Assembly (NCBI RefSeq): GCF_000716715.1
Contig: NZ_JNYJ01000019.1
Coordinates: 68,973 to 132,972 of the forward strand
DNA length: 64,000 nucleotides
Origin: Dactylosporangium aurantiacum
GTDB lineage: Bacteria; Actinomycetota; Actinomycetes; Mycobacteriales; Micromonosporaceae
Direction of reading: 5' to 3'
Part shown: piece after piece, positions 30,709 to 41,015 of the stretch
Layout of the letters: every line of letters starts with the position of its first letter
Position numbering within the stretch: the stretch's first letter is position 1
Notes under the pieces: generated by a model
Told to the model about the DNA's origin: nothing
Seen by the model: the letters and a program-made list of their open reading frames with translations, nothing else
Database searches by the model: none
Program-made: the position numbers and the translations under genes

Positions 30709-32055
30709 TCACACCGCGGCCGGCTGCGGCGCAGCGTCCGCCGCCGGGTCGGCCGCACCGGCCGGGGCCGCCGGTCCGGGCGCGTCGGGCAGCTCCCGCT
30801 CCAGCCGGCGCACCCTCGGCCGCAGCGCGGTGAACGCCACGATGCCGAGCAGCAGCGGCGCGGCGGCCAGGAACACCAGCGCGATCCCGCCCGCGGTGCC
30901 GCCGCCCGTGACGCGCCCGAGCGTGCCGGCGAGGGCACCGCCGGGCTCGACCAGCGGCGTCGCGGCGTACTGGGCGAGCGGGCCCGCGGTCGCGTAGGCG
31001 AGCGGCTGCGCGGACCAGGCGATCATCCGCCGCACGGCGAACACCCGGCCCTGCACCTCCTGCGGTGTCTTGCGCTGCCACAGGGTGGCGGTGACCGCGT
31101 TGGTGACCGCGTAGCCGGCGAGGATGCCGAACATGCCCGCGGCGGCCGTCCACACCGCGTGCCCGGCGCCCATCGCGACGACCAGGACCCCCTGGACGGT
31201 GGCGACGGTGAGCACGGCCCGGATCCGGTGCCGGGGCTCGCGGGTGACGCTGATGACGGCACCGCCGAGCACCATGCCCGCCCAGCCGACGGCCTCGACC
31301 ACGCCGTAGGCGGCCGCCCCGGCCAGGCTCAGCACCAGCGGCGGGACCAGCACGATCACCCACTGCATGCCGAAGTTGTGCACCGCGAAGAACAGCAGCA
31401 GCCCGGACAGGCCCGGCCGGGCCCTGATGTAGCGCCAGCCGGCGCTCAGCTCGCCGCCCAGCGGCGCCGCGCGGTCCCGCTCGCGGGCCGGCGGGGGCGG
31501 CATCCGCCGCAGCGACCACAGCATCGTGCCGAGCGCCGCGGTGAAGGTGAGCACGTCGAGCAGCAGCAGGCCGCGCAGGCCGAGCACGCCGTACAGGCTG
31601 CCGGCGATGACGGCGCCGAGCACCTCGCCGAGGGCCTCGGCCAGCCCGACCCGGCCGTTGGCCTTGCTCAGGTGCTCGCGCGGCACGATCTCGCCGACGA
31701 GCGCGGCGAACGCGGGCCACTGGATCGCCTTGAACACCGACAGCAGGACCGCGACCACGTACACCTGCCACAGCGCGAAGGCGCCGACGCTGACGAGGAC
31801 CAGGGCGAGCAGCGTGACGGTGGCGGTGCCGGCGTCGCTGAGCAGCATGGCCCGGCGGCGGTCCCACCGGTCGACGAGGGCGCCGGCGAGCGGCAGCAGC
31901 ACGATGCCGGGCAGTGTCGCGGCGAGGACCATGAAGGTGAACGCCGCCGGGGATCCCGTCTGGTCGTAGACCCAGATACCGGCGGCGAACGCGGTCACCG
32001 ACGAGCCGATGAGGGACACGGCCTGGCCGGCCCAGAGGACGTGGAACAGCCGCAT
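30709..32055 (-). CDS. MFS transporter (probable product exporter)
   Basis: A 448-residue major facilitator protein. About ten to twelve hydrophobic segments are visible, starting with FHVLWAGQAVSLIGSSVTAF. The loop after the second segment has LVDRWDRRRAMLLSD, the MFS signature that follows TM2. This type is seen in the MFS_3/enterobactin-exporter-like group. The C-terminal tail is Ala/Pro-rich. ATG 32055 comes one base after the NRPS 2 stop (TGACATG), so it is translationally coupled to the NRPS. It is likely the efflux and self-resistance pump for the cluster product. Confidence 0.92.
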   Translation of the reverse strand: MRLFHVLWAGQAVSLIGSSVTAFAAGIWVYDQTGSPAAFTFMVLAATLPGIVLLPLAGALVDRWDRRRAMLLSDAGTATVTLLALVLVSVGAFALWQVYVVAVLLSVFKAIQWPAFAALVGEIVPREHLSKANGRVGLAEALGEVLGAVIAGSLYGVLGLRGLLLLDVLTFTAALGTMLWSLRRMPPPPARERDRAAPLGGELSAGWRYIRARPGLSGLLLFFAVHNFGMQWVIVLVPPLVLSLAGAAAYGVVEAVGWAGMVLGGAVISVTREPRHRIRAVLTVATVQGVLVVAMGAGHAVWTAAAGMFGILAGYAVTNAVTATLWQRKTPQEVQGRVFAVRRMIAWSAQPLAYATAGPLAQYAATPLVEPGGALAGTLGRVTGGGTAGGIALVFLAAAPLLLGIVAFTALRPRVRRLERELPDAPGPAAPAGAADPAADAAPQPAAV

Positions 32056-32056
32056 G

Positions 32057-35000
32057 TCAGGCGCCTTCCGTGCCGTCGGTGAGCGCGCCGAGCAGGTCGA
32101 AGAGGTCGGCGAGGCGGCGCCGGACGGTCGCGGCGTCGTACAGCGCGGTGCTGTACTCGATCCAGCCGCTGATGCCGTCGGGCGTCTCCCGGCAGCGCAG
32201 GTGCAGGTCGTAGCGGCAGGTGCCGCGGTCCACGTCGACCGGCTCGAGCCGCAGCCCGGGGATGGTGTCCGCGCCCGGCGGCAGGTTCTGCACGGCGAAC
32301 ATGAAGCGGCACAGCGGCGGCCGGTCGCCGGCCCGCGCGGCGGGGTCGTAGCGGTCGGCGAGGACCTCGAACGGGGTGTCCTGGTGCTCCCAGACGGCGA
32401 GCATCGTGCCGCGCACCCGGGCGACCAGCTCGCGCGGTGTCGGTGCGCCGGTGACGTCCGCGGGCACCGGCACGACGTTGGCGAACGGCCCGACCTCGTG
32501 CTGCGCGGCGGCGGGCCGGTCGGCGACCGGCACCGCGACGAGGAACCGTCCGGCGCCGCTCTGCCGGGCCAGCCACAGCTGCACGGCGGCGAGCAGGACC
32601 ATGAACGTGGTCGCGCCGGTCGCGTCGGCCATCGCCCGGACCGCCCGGGACAGCTCGGCGGGCAGCGTGAAGCGGTGCACGGCGCCGGCCGTGGACCAGG
32701 TCCCGGCCCGGGGCCGGTCGGGGGCGGCGGTGACGTCGACGGGGACGTCGCGCAGCAGGCCGTCCCAGAAGGCGAGGTCGCCGGTGCGGCCTGCGGCGTG
32801 CGCGGCGAACCCGGCGACCGTGGGCAGCGCCGGCCGGCCGCCGCCGGTGAGGTGCGTGTAGTAGGCGGCGATGTCGCGCTGGATGACGCTGAGCGACCAG
32901 CCGTCGGCGACGGCGTGGTGCACGGCGACCGCGAACAGGTGCCGGCCCGCGGCGGTGCGGGTGACGGTGGCCCGCACCAGGGGGCCGGCGGTGAGGTCGA
33001 ACGGGCGGCGCAGGTCGGCCTCGGCGAGGGCCACCGCGTCGGCGTCGGCGGTGGCGTCCCGGACCGTGATCGCGGCCGGCAGGACCGGCTCGACGAGCGC
33101 GTGCCCGCCGTCGGCGGTGAACGTGGTGCGCAGCGCCGGGTGCCGGGCCACGACGGCGTCGACGGCCCGCGCGAGCGCGACGGTGTCGACGGCGCCGTCC
33201 AGCCAGGCGGCGAAGCCGATGTGGTACGCGGCCCCGGCCGCCCGGTGCCGCACCATCGCCGTCTGCGCGGGGGTCGGCCGGCCGTCGCCGGCGCGCTCCA
33301 CTGTGGACGTCGCGGGGGCCGGTGCGGTGGCGACGGCGGCGGCGATCGCGGCCACGGTCCGCAGGTCGAAGACCGACCGCAGCGGCACGGCCCGGCCGAA
33401 CGCGGCGCCCAGCGCGGCGGCCAGGCGGGCGGCGAGCAGCGAGTGCCCGCCGAGGGTGAAGAAGTCCTCGTCGCGGCCGACCGGCCCGGCGTGCGGCAGC
33501 TCGGTACGCAGCACCTCGTGGAACACGGCGGCGACGCGGCGCTCGGCGTCGGTGCGCGGCGGATCGGCGACCGGCGGCGCGAGCGGCACGGCGGCGAGGG
33601 CCTTGCGGTCGACCTTCTGGTTGGTGGTGCGCGGCAGCGCCGCCATGGCGTGCAGCGTCGCGGGCACCATGGGCTCGGGCAGCAGCTCGCGCAGCGCCGC
33701 CTGTACCGCGGCGACATCCAGGGTGCCGGGTGCGACGAAGGCGGCCAGCCGGGCCGGGGTGCCGGTGGCCACGACCGCGGCCTCGGCGACGCCCGGCAGC
33801 CCGCGCAGGACCGCCTCGACCTCGCCGGGCTCGACCCGGTTGCCGCGGATCTTCACCTGGCCGTCGCCGCGGCCGAGGAAGTGCAGCACCCCGTCGGGGT
33901 CGCGGACCGCGGTGTCGCCGGTGCGGTACGCGCGAGCGCCCGGCACCCCGGAGAACGGGTCGGGCACGAACCGCTCGGCGGTCAGCGCGGGCCGGCCGTG
34001 GTAGCCGTCGGCGAGCCGGTCACCGCCGATCCACACCTCGCCGGGCACGCCGGTCGCGGCGAGGTCGCCGGCGGCGTCGACGAGCCACACCCGGGCACCG
34101 GGGGCGGGGCGGCCGATGGGTACGCCGCCGCGCTCGCCCGGTCCGGCGTCGACGGGGTGCCAGGTGGTGGTCATGGTGGCCTCGGTCGGCCCGTACTGGT
34201 TGACGACCGCGGGCCGCCCGGCGAACAGGGCCCGGGCGCGGGCGGCGTCGTGCCGGTCGAGGACCTCCCCGGCGGTGAGGAGCAGCCGCAGCCGCGGGCC
34301 GGTCCCGGGGCGGGACGCGGCCTCCGCGAGCAGCGACCGCAGCAGGGTCGGCACCACGCTGAGCAGGCAGGTGACGCCCTCGCGGTCGACCGCGTCGAGG
34401 ATCGCGGCCGGGTCGGTGGCCTGGTCGTCGGTGAGGAGCACCACGCGGGCGCCGGCGGCCAGGGGGCCGATCAGGTCCCGGACGGAGGCGTCGAAGGCGA
34501 GCGCCGGCAGCTGCAGGACGGTGTCGCCGGGGCCGAGCCGGAACGTCGGCAGCAGGTACTCGGTGAGGTAGCCGGCCGCGGCGGCGTGCGGGGTGCGGAC
34601 CCCCTTCGGCGTCCCCGTCGACCCGGACGTGTAGGCGAGGTAGGCCACGGACCGCGGCCTGGGCCGCCCGTCGCCGGCCAGGGCGGGGGCCGCGGGGTCG
34701 AGGCGGCGCACGGTGAGGCCGTCGGTGACGATGCTGTGGGCGCCGCTGTCGCGCAGGACGGCCGCCCGCCGGGCCTCGGGGTGGCGCAGGTCGAGCGCGA
34801 CGTACGCGGCGCCGGTCCGCAGCACCGCGAGGACCGCGACGACCTGCTCGGCCCCGCGGGGCAGCGCGATGGCGACGACGTGGCCGGCCCGTACCCCGCG
34901 GGCACGCAGCCGTGCCGCGAGCGCGGCGGCCCGCTCGCCGAGCTGCCGGTAGGTGACGGCGCCCGCGCGGGACAGCAGCGCCACCGCGTCGGGGCGCCGG

Positions 35001-38000
35001 GCGATCTCGTCGCCGACGAGCGTGTGCAGGCACGTCGGCGACGGCCGGTCCGCCGGTTCGTCGCCGGTGAGCGCCTCCCGCTGCGCCGCGTCGAGCAGGT
35101 CGAGGCGTTCGAGGGGGGTGTCGGGGGCGGCGACCGCGCCGGCGAGCAGGGTGCTCAGGTGCCCGGCGGTGCGGGCCACGCGGCCGGCGTCGAAGCGGGC
35201 CGTCTGGTACAGCAGCGAACCGGCGAGCCCTCCCGGGCCGTCCTCGAACGACAGGTTCAGCTCGGCCTTGGCCGAGGTGGGGACGAACGGCTCGGGGTGC
35301 AGGGTCACCCCGCCGGCGAGGGTCGCCACGGCCGGCGGCTGGTCGATGGTGACCGTGCACCGGGTGAGTGCGGCGGCGTCCAGCCGCAGGGCCTCGACGA
35401 GCCGGGCGAACGGCAGCTGCCGGTGCTCGTACGCCTCGACGACCGCGGTCCGCACGTCGTGCACCAGCTGCCGGAACGTCGCGGTGCCGCGCACCCGGAC
35501 CCGGAGCAGGACGGTGTTGAGCAGCATCCCGACGACGTGCTCCAGCTCCGGCCGGGCCCGGTCGGCGACCGGCATCGCCAGGACCACGTCGTCGCTGCCG
35601 GTCCACCGGTGCAGCAGCGTCACGTACGCGGCGAGCAGCACCATGAACGGCGTGCCGCCCTCGGCCGCGGCGAGGTCCCGCAGCGCCGTCGCGACCGGTG
35701 CGGGCACGGTGAAGCGGTGCACGGACCCGGCCGGGTCGGGGGTCGCCGGCCGGGGCCGGTCGGCCGGCAGCTCGGGCGCGGCGGGCAGCTCCCGCAGGCG
35801 GTCCCGCCAGTACGCGAGCTCCGCCTCGAGCCGGTCGCCGCCGGCGAGGCCGCGCTGCCAGCGGGCGTAGTCCGCGGCGGTGCGGCGGGCCGGCGCCGGC
35901 GGCTGCGGGCGGCCCGCGGCGGCCGCCTCGTACGCGGTGACGAGGTCGTCGTGCAGGACGTTGAGCGACCACGCGTCGACGACGGCGTGGTGGAACGCGA
36001 GCGCCAGGACGTGCTCGTCGGCGGCGACGGCGATCAGGGCGGCCCGCATCAGCGGCGCCTCGGCCAGGTCGAACCCGGCGCCGGTGACGTCGCCGACGAG
36101 CCGCGCGAGGGCGGCGTCGCGGTCCGCCGCCGGCAGGTGCCGCAGGTCGTGCCGGTGCACGGTGACGTCGGCATGGTCGGCGACGACCCGGCGCGGTTCG
36201 CCGCCGTCGGCGGTGAACGCGGTCCGCAGCGCGTCGTGCCGCCGCGGCAGGGCGGTCAGGGCGGTGCCGAGCGCACCGGCGTCCAGCGGGCCGCGCAGCC
36301 GGCTGACGACCGGCACGACGTAGGACGGGTCGGCCGGGTGGAGCTGGTCGACGAGCCACAGTCCGGCCTCGGCGGCGGACAGCTCCGGCACCGGGCCGGT
36401 CGCGGCCGGGACCGGCGGCAGCGGCGGTCCGGCGGCCGCCCGGTCCAGCAGCGGCGCGAACCGCGCCGGGGTCGGCGCGTCGAAGACCCAGCGCAGCGGC
36501 GCGTCGACGCCGAAGGTCTGCCGGACCCGCGACAGCAGCCGCACCGCGAGGATCGAGTGGCCGCCGAGGGCGAAGAAGTCGTCGTCGCGCCCGACCCGCC
36601 CGGCGCCGAGGACCTCCGACCACAGCGCGGCCAGCTCCTGCTCGACCGGGCCCTGCGGGGCGGTGTACCCGGCGCGGTCCGGTGTCAGGTCCGGCGGGTC
36701 GGGCAGCCGCCGGTAGTCGACCTTCCCGCTGGACAGTTGCGGCAGCGCCGGCAGCGGCACGATCGCGGCGGGCACCATGTACTCGGGCAGTCTCGAGCGC
36801 AGCCAGGCCCGCAGCTCGGCGGTGTCGGGCGCGGTGTCGGCGGTGCCGGTCACGTACGCGACGAGGCGTCCGTCGCGGGCCACGACGGCGGCGTGCCGGA
36901 CCCGTTCGGTGAGCACCGCCTCGACCTCGCCGAGCTCGACCCGGAACCCGCGCAGCTTCACCTGCCGGTCGAGCCGGCCGAGGAAGTCGATGCGGCCGTC
37001 GTCGCGCCAGCGGACCAGGTCGCCGGTGCGGTACAGGCGGCCGCCGGGCGGCCCGAACGGGTCGGGCACGAACCGGTCGGCGGTGAGCCCGGGCCGGCCG
37101 AGGTAGCCGCGGGCCAGCTGGACACCGCCGACGCACAGCTCGCCGGGGACGCCGACCGGCTGCGGCTGCAGGGCGGCGTCCAGCACGTAGCAGCGCACGT
37201 TGGTGGTGGCCGCGCCGATCGGCACGCGGGGGTCGCCGTCGAGGCGGCACCGGTCGGCGGTGACGTTGACGGCCGTCTCGGTGGGCCCGTACGCGTTGTA
37301 CAGCTCCGCGCCGAGCGAGCCGAGGAACCTGGCCCGCAGCTCGGGGGTGAGGGCCTCGCCGGCGCTCTTGACCACGCGCAGCGCCGGCAGCGGGGTGTCG
37401 CCGCCGTACGCCAGCAGCGCCGCCAGCATCGTCGGCACGAACCGCACGTAGGTGACCCGTTCCGCGGCGAGCAGCGAGCGCAGGTAGGCGGGGTCGCGGT
37501 GGCCGCCGGGCTCGGCGATGACGAGCCGGGCGCCGCTGGACAGCGCGGCGAAGATCTCCACGACCGAGTCGTCGAAGGTGACGTTCGTCTTGAACAGCAC
37601 GGTCGCGCCCGGGCCGAGCGCGAACCGGTCGACCTGCCAGTGCACCTGGTTGTGGGCGGCCCGGTGGCTGACCATGACGCCCTTGGGCCGCCCGGTGGAG
37701 CCGGAGGTGTAGAAGACGTACGCGAGGTGCTCCGCCTGGATGTCCGGGTCCGGGCAGCGGTCCGGCCGGGCGGCGATCCGGTCGGCCTCGGCGTCCAGGC
37801 ACACGGGGGTGGCGCCGGTGCCGTCGAGGGTCCCGGCGAGCCCGCGGTCGGTGACGACGAGGGCCGCGCCGGCGTCGCGGACGACGGTGCCGGTGCGTTC
37901 GGCCGGGTGGTCCGGGTCCAGCGGCAGGTACGGCGCGCCGGAGCGCACGATCGCGACGATCGCGACGACCAGGTCGATGCCGCGGTGCAGCAGCACGCCG

Positions 38001-39658
38001 ACGGGCCGGTCCGGGGCGGCGCCGGCGGCGCGCAGGTGGGCGGCGAGCCGGTCGACGCGGGCGGCCAGCTCCCGGTACGTGACGTGGCGGCCGCCCTGGA
38101 CGAGCGCGACCGCGTCGCTGTCGCGGCGGGCGGCGATACGGGCGGTGAGGTCGGGCCGGTCGGTGTGCGCCTGGACCGGCCCCTGCCACGCGTCGGTGAC
38201 CAGCGCGCGTTCGGCCGGGTCCAGCAGCGGCAGCCGCTCCACCGGCAGCGACGGGTCGGCGGCCGCGGCGGCGAGGAGGTTCAGGTAGTGCCGCACGGCG
38301 CGGCGGGCGGCCGGCTCGTCCCACAGGTCGCGCCGGTACTCCAGCTCGACCTCCAGGCCGTCGGGCAGCTCGCTGACGGAGACGGCGAGGTCGAACTTCG
38401 CGGTGTCCGGGCGGAACCGCTCGACCAGCGTCATCCGGGCCGCGCCGAGCCGCACCGTGGTGCCGGTGCGGGCGGCGGAGCTGTTCCAGTCGAACACCAC
38501 CTGGAACAGCGGGTTGGCGTCGGTGTCGCGGGCCAGCGGCAGCGCCGCGACGACCCGCTCGAACGGCACGTCCTGGTGCGCCTGCGCGGCGGTGGCGGCG
38601 TCGCGGACCCGCTCCAGCAGGGTCGCGAACGGCAGCCGCGGCTCGACGTCGGCGCGGACCACGACGGTGTTGACGAACAGGCCGACGAGCGGCTCCAGCT
38701 CCGGCAGCGCACGGTTGGCCACGGGCGTGCCGACGAGGATGTCGCGCTGCCCGCTGTAGCGGTGCAGCAGCGCGTGCAGCGCGGCAAGCAGCACCACGTG
38801 CGCGGTGGCGCCGTGGGCGCGGGCGGCGGCCCGCACGGCGGCGGTGACGTCGGCGGGGACCCGGCCCCGGACCCGGCCGCCGCCACCGGCGCCCGCGGCG
38901 GCCGGGCCGGGGCCCGGTGACGGCAGCTCCAGGCGTTCGGCGGCGCCGGCGAGCTGACCGGTCCAGTAGGCCAGCTGCCGGTCGAAGCCGCCGGCGGCGA
39001 GGCGGCGCACCTGCCAGGCGGCGTAGTCGGCGTACTGGACGGGCGGCGCGGCGGGTGCCGGGCCATCGCCGAGCGCGGCGGCGTAGCCGGCGGACAGCTC
39101 GCGGGCGAGGACGTCGACGGACCAGCCGTCGAAGGCGACGTGGTGCAGGGTCAGCACCAGGTGGTGCCGGTCGGCGGCGGTGCGGGCCAGCACGGCCCGC
39201 CACACCGGCCCCTCGCGCAGGTCGAACGGGCGGTGGTACTCGTCGCGGGCCAGCTCGTCGAGCCGGGCGTCGGCGGCGCCGGGCAGGTCCACCCGGCGCA
39301 GCCGCAGACCGACCGGGCCGGTCACCTGTTCCTCGCCGTCGCCGGTGCGCCGGTACGTGGTGCGCAGGATCTCGTGCCGCTGCTCCACCCCGCGCAGCGA
39401 CGCCTCCAGCGCGTCGGCGTCGAGCGGGCCGTCGATGCGCAGCGTGAAGATCACGTGGTAGGTCGGGGTGCCGGGGTGCAGCTGCTCCAGGAACAGCAGC
39501 CGCTGCTGCGCCGGGGACGCCGGGCGGGGGCCGTCGCCGCGCGGGATCGCCGGCGCCGGCGGCCCGGCGGTGAGCCGCGCCAGCCGCTGCTCCATCAGGG
39601 CGCGCACGTCCGCCGCCACGGGCGCTGGACCGGTGCCGGGGCTGGTGCTGGTGCTCAT
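32057..39658 (-). CDS. NRPS 2: C-A-PCP-C-A-PCP-C
   Basis: A 2533-residue NRPS with the same layout as NRPS 1. C1 (about 45-480) has HHVAFDG at 172. A1 (about 500-985) reads DDVRKAAVNK by hand alignment. PCP1 has Ser1035. C2 has HHAVVDA at 1223 (Gly to Ala). A2 (about 1535-2030) reads DARSLAQMTK. PCP2 has Ser2073. C3 (about 2120-2530) has HHAVADG at 2247 and ends the protein with no A, PCP or TE after it. Neither A-domain code matches one I know, so substrates are open. No E or MT domains are seen. ATG 39658 has GGAGGGG eight bases upstream. It heads an operon with the MFS exporter; the 178-base gap before it holds a weak PAS-LuxR box. Confidence 0.94.
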   Translation of the reverse strand: MSTSTSPGTGPAPVAADVRALMEQRLARLTAGPPAPAIPRGDGPRPASPAQQRLLFLEQLHPGTPTYHVIFTLRIDGPLDADALEASLRGVEQRHEILRTTYRRTGDGEEQVTGPVGLRLRRVDLPGAADARLDELARDEYHRPFDLREGPVWRAVLARTAADRHHLVLTLHHVAFDGWSVDVLARELSAGYAAALGDGPAPAAPPVQYADYAAWQVRRLAAGGFDRQLAYWTGQLAGAAERLELPSPGPGPAAAGAGGGGRVRGRVPADVTAAVRAAARAHGATAHVVLLAALHALLHRYSGQRDILVGTPVANRALPELEPLVGLFVNTVVVRADVEPRLPFATLLERVRDAATAAQAHQDVPFERVVAALPLARDTDANPLFQVVFDWNSSAARTGTTVRLGAARMTLVERFRPDTAKFDLAVSVSELPDGLEVELEYRRDLWDEPAARRAVRHYLNLLAAAAADPSLPVERLPLLDPAERALVTDAWQGPVQAHTDRPDLTARIAARRDSDAVALVQGGRHVTYRELAARVDRLAAHLRAAGAAPDRPVGVLLHRGIDLVVAIVAIVRSGAPYLPLDPDHPAERTGTVVRDAGAALVVTDRGLAGTLDGTGATPVCLDAEADRIAARPDRCPDPDIQAEHLAYVFYTSGSTGRPKGVMVSHRAAHNQVHWQVDRFALGPGATVLFKTNVTFDDSVVEIFAALSSGARLVIAEPGGHRDPAYLRSLLAAERVTYVRFVPTMLAALLAYGGDTPLPALRVVKSAGEALTPELRARFLGSLGAELYNAYGPTETAVNVTADRCRLDGDPRVPIGAATTNVRCYVLDAALQPQPVGVPGELCVGGVQLARGYLGRPGLTADRFVPDPFGPPGGRLYRTGDLVRWRDDGRIDFLGRLDRQVKLRGFRVELGEVEAVLTERVRHAAVVARDGRLVAYVTGTADTAPDTAELRAWLRSRLPEYMVPAAIVPLPALPQLSSGKVDYRRLPDPPDLTPDRAGYTAPQGPVEQELAALWSEVLGAGRVGRDDDFFALGGHSILAVRLLSRVRQTFGVDAPLRWVFDAPTPARFAPLLDRAAAGPPLPPVPAATGPVPELSAAEAGLWLVDQLHPADPSYVVPVVSRLRGPLDAGALGTALTALPRRHDALRTAFTADGGEPRRVVADHADVTVHRHDLRHLPAADRDAALARLVGDVTGAGFDLAEAPLMRAALIAVAADEHVLALAFHHAVVDAWSLNVLHDDLVTAYEAAAAGRPQPPAPARRTAADYARWQRGLAGGDRLEAELAYWRDRLRELPAAPELPADRPRPATPDPAGSVHRFTVPAPVATALRDLAAAEGGTPFMVLLAAYVTLLHRWTGSDDVVLAMPVADRARPELEHVVGMLLNTVLLRVRVRGTATFRQLVHDVRTAVVEAYEHRQLPFARLVEALRLDAAALTRCTVTIDQPPAVATLAGGVTLHPEPFVPTSAKAELNLSFEDGPGGLAGSLLYQTARFDAGRVARTAGHLSTLLAGAVAAPDTPLERLDLLDAAQREALTGDEPADRPSPTCLHTLVGDEIARRPDAVALLSRAGAVTYRQLGERAAALAARLRARGVRAGHVVAIALPRGAEQVVAVLAVLRTGAAYVALDLRHPEARRAAVLRDSGAHSIVTDGLTVRRLDPAAPALAGDGRPRPRSVAYLAYTSGSTGTPKGVRTPHAAAAGYLTEYLLPTFRLGPGDTVLQLPALAFDASVRDLIGPLAAGARVVLLTDDQATDPAAILDAVDREGVTCLLSVVPTLLRSLLAEAASRPGTGPRLRLLLTAGEVLDRHDAARARALFAGRPAVVNQYGPTEATMTTTWHPVDAGPGERGGVPIGRPAPGARVWLVDAAGDLAATGVPGEVWIGGDRLADGYHGRPALTAERFVPDPFSGVPGARAYRTGDTAVRDPDGVLHFLGRGDGQVKIRGNRVEPGEVEAVLRGLPGVAEAAVVATGTPARLAAFVAPGTLDVAAVQAALRELLPEPMVPATLHAMAALPRTTNQKVDRKALAAVPLAPPVADPPRTDAERRVAAVFHEVLRTELPHAGPVGRDEDFFTLGGHSLLAARLAAALGAAFGRAVPLRSVFDLRTVAAIAAAVATAPAPATSTVERAGDGRPTPAQTAMVRHRAAGAAYHIGFAAWLDGAVDTVALARAVDAVVARHPALRTTFTADGGHALVEPVLPAAITVRDATADADAVALAEADLRRPFDLTAGPLVRATVTRTAAGRHLFAVAVHHAVADGWSLSVIQRDIAAYYTHLTGGGRPALPTVAGFAAHAAGRTGDLAFWDGLLRDVPVDVTAAPDRPRAGTWSTAGAVHRFTLPAELSRAVRAMADATGATTFMVLLAAVQLWLARQSGAGRFLVAVPVADRPAAAQHEVGPFANVVPVPADVTGAPTPRELVARVRGTMLAVWEHQDTPFEVLADRYDPAARAGDRPPLCRFMFAVQNLPPGADTIPGLRLEPVDVDRGTCRYDLHLRCRETPDGISGWIEYSTALYDAATVRRRLADLFDLLGALTDGTEGA

Positions 39659-39715
39659 CGGGGGTCCCCTCCGTCGCGCGCGGGCTGCGTCTGCTGACAG
39701 GGAACACGACCTGAG

Positions 39716-39731
39716 CTAGGGACTTTGCCAA
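39716..39731 (-). promoter_or_regulatory. Degenerate PAS-LuxR operator candidate upstream of NRPS 2
   Basis: Read on the minus strand, TTGGCAAAGTCCCTAG matches the PimM consensus at 12 of 16 positions, with one perfect half-site (TCCCTAG). It lies 58 bases before the NRPS 2 start, a spacing that fits a promoter, but the other half-site is poor. Confidence 0.35.
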
Positions 39732-39836
39732 AGAGTCGGCGGCGACGGCGGCGGTCGGGCACGCCGGGCCGCGACGGGGTGCCACGGCGCCGGCCGGCAC
39801 CCCGTCGTGCTCCCGGTGACGGCCGGGACCGGCGGG

Positions 39837-41015
39837 TCAGTCCTTCAGCAGCCGTTCGATCACGTCGGCGCCCTCGGCGGGGCCGCCGCCGGCGCGCATC
39901 GCGGCGCGCATCGCGGCGGCGCGGGCGAGGATCTGCGGGTCGGCGGTGAGCTCGTCGACGGCGGCCCGCAGCGTCGCCGGGTCGAGGCTCGACGCCGGCA
40001 GGTACCGGCCGATGCCGAGCTCCTGCACCCGGCGGGCGTTGACGGTGTTCTCCGGGGTGTGCGGCACGACGACGACGGGGCAGCCGTGGTAGAGCGCCTC
40101 GACGAGGCTGCCCATACCGCCGTGGGTGACGAAGACCGACGCCCGCGGCAGCACCGCCAGGTGCGGCAGCCACTCGTGGGCCTCGACGTTGACCGCGGAC
40201 ACCCCGGCGGCCAGGGCGTTGCCGCGGCCCAGCGTCATCACGACGTGCCACGACCGGTCGGCGAACGCGTCGGCGCACAGCCGGAACATCCCGGTCCGCT
40301 CGTTCGACTCGGTGCCCATCGAGATCAGCGCGACCGGCACGTCGTCGTCGGGCGCCGACCAGGTGACCGGCGGCGGCTCGGCGGGCAGGCAGTGGCCGAG
40401 GAACGTGAACGTGTCGTCGAACGTGTCGCCGTGCGGCTGCAGCTCCCGCGGCAGGAACACGAGGTTGTGGCGGTCGGCGACGGCCATCATCGCCCACATC
40501 GCCGCCGGATCCGGCTCCACCTCGGCGAGGATCTTCATGATCTCCTCGACGCCCCTGTGCACGTAGTCCGAGTCCGGGTCCATCGTCGCCGCGTGCAGCG
40601 AGTAGTGGTCGTTGGAGGCGACGTACGGGAAGTACTGCAGCGTGCGGCAGCCCCATTCGCGGGCCAGGATGCGGGCCGGCACGAAGCTCTCGAAGTCGTA
40701 GGCGATGAGGTCGGGCCGGTCGGACTCCAGGGCGGCGCGCGCGGCCGGGATGACCCGCGTGGTGGCGTCGGCGAGGATGTCCAGGCCGAGGTCGGCGATC
40801 TCGGCGCTCTCGACGTGGCTGCCGGCGCTGAGCCGGCGCCGCACCGACCGGTAGCCGGCCAGGGCCGCGCCGACCGACGCCACCGGCGCCCGGTAGGCCT
40901 CGTCGATGACGTACGTGACGCGGTGGCCGCGCTCCACGAGGTGCCGGGCGATCTGCAGCGTCGGGTTGAAGTGCCCGAAGTCCGGGAAGACGAAGATCGC
41001 GATGTGGCCGGTCAT
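39837..41015 (-). CDS. Glycosyltransferase, macrolide (MGT/OleD-like) family
   Basis: A 392-residue GT-B enzyme. It begins IAIFVFPDFGHFNPTLQIAR, the N-terminal form of the macrolide glycosyltransferase group. The sugar-nucleotide-binding block is FVTHGGMGSLVEALYHGCPV near residue 285, followed by VVVPHTPENTVNARRVQELG. ATG 41015 overlaps the stop of the upstream acyltransferase homologue by four bases (ATGA). It belongs to a different subgroup from the other two glycosyltransferases here, so it may add a different sugar. OleD-like members can also inactivate an antibiotic by glucosylation for self-protection. It is the last gene of the run of genes reading from the large PKS. Confidence 0.92.
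   Translation of the reverse strand: MTGHIAIFVFPDFGHFNPTLQIARHLVERGHRVTYVIDEAYRAPVASVGAALAGYRSVRRRLSAGSHVESAEIADLGLDILADATTRVIPAARAALESDRPDLIAYDFESFVPARILAREWGCRTLQYFPYVASNDHYSLHAATMDPDSDYVHRGVEEIMKILAEVEPDPAAMWAMMAVADRHNLVFLPRELQPHGDTFDDTFTFLGHCLPAEPPPVTWSAPDDDVPVALISMGTESNERTGMFRLCADAFADRSWHVVMTLGRGNALAAGVSAVNVEAHEWLPHLAVLPRASVFVTHGGMGSLVEALYHGCPVVVVPHTPENTVNARRVQELGIGRYLPASSLDPATLRAAVDELTADPQILARAAAMRAAMRAGGGPAEGADVIERLLKD

Noticed and set aside
32009..38920. A 2303-codon open frame on the plus strand opposite NRPS 2 and the MFS gene
   Set aside because: Shadow frame spanning two real minus-strand genes; no domain.
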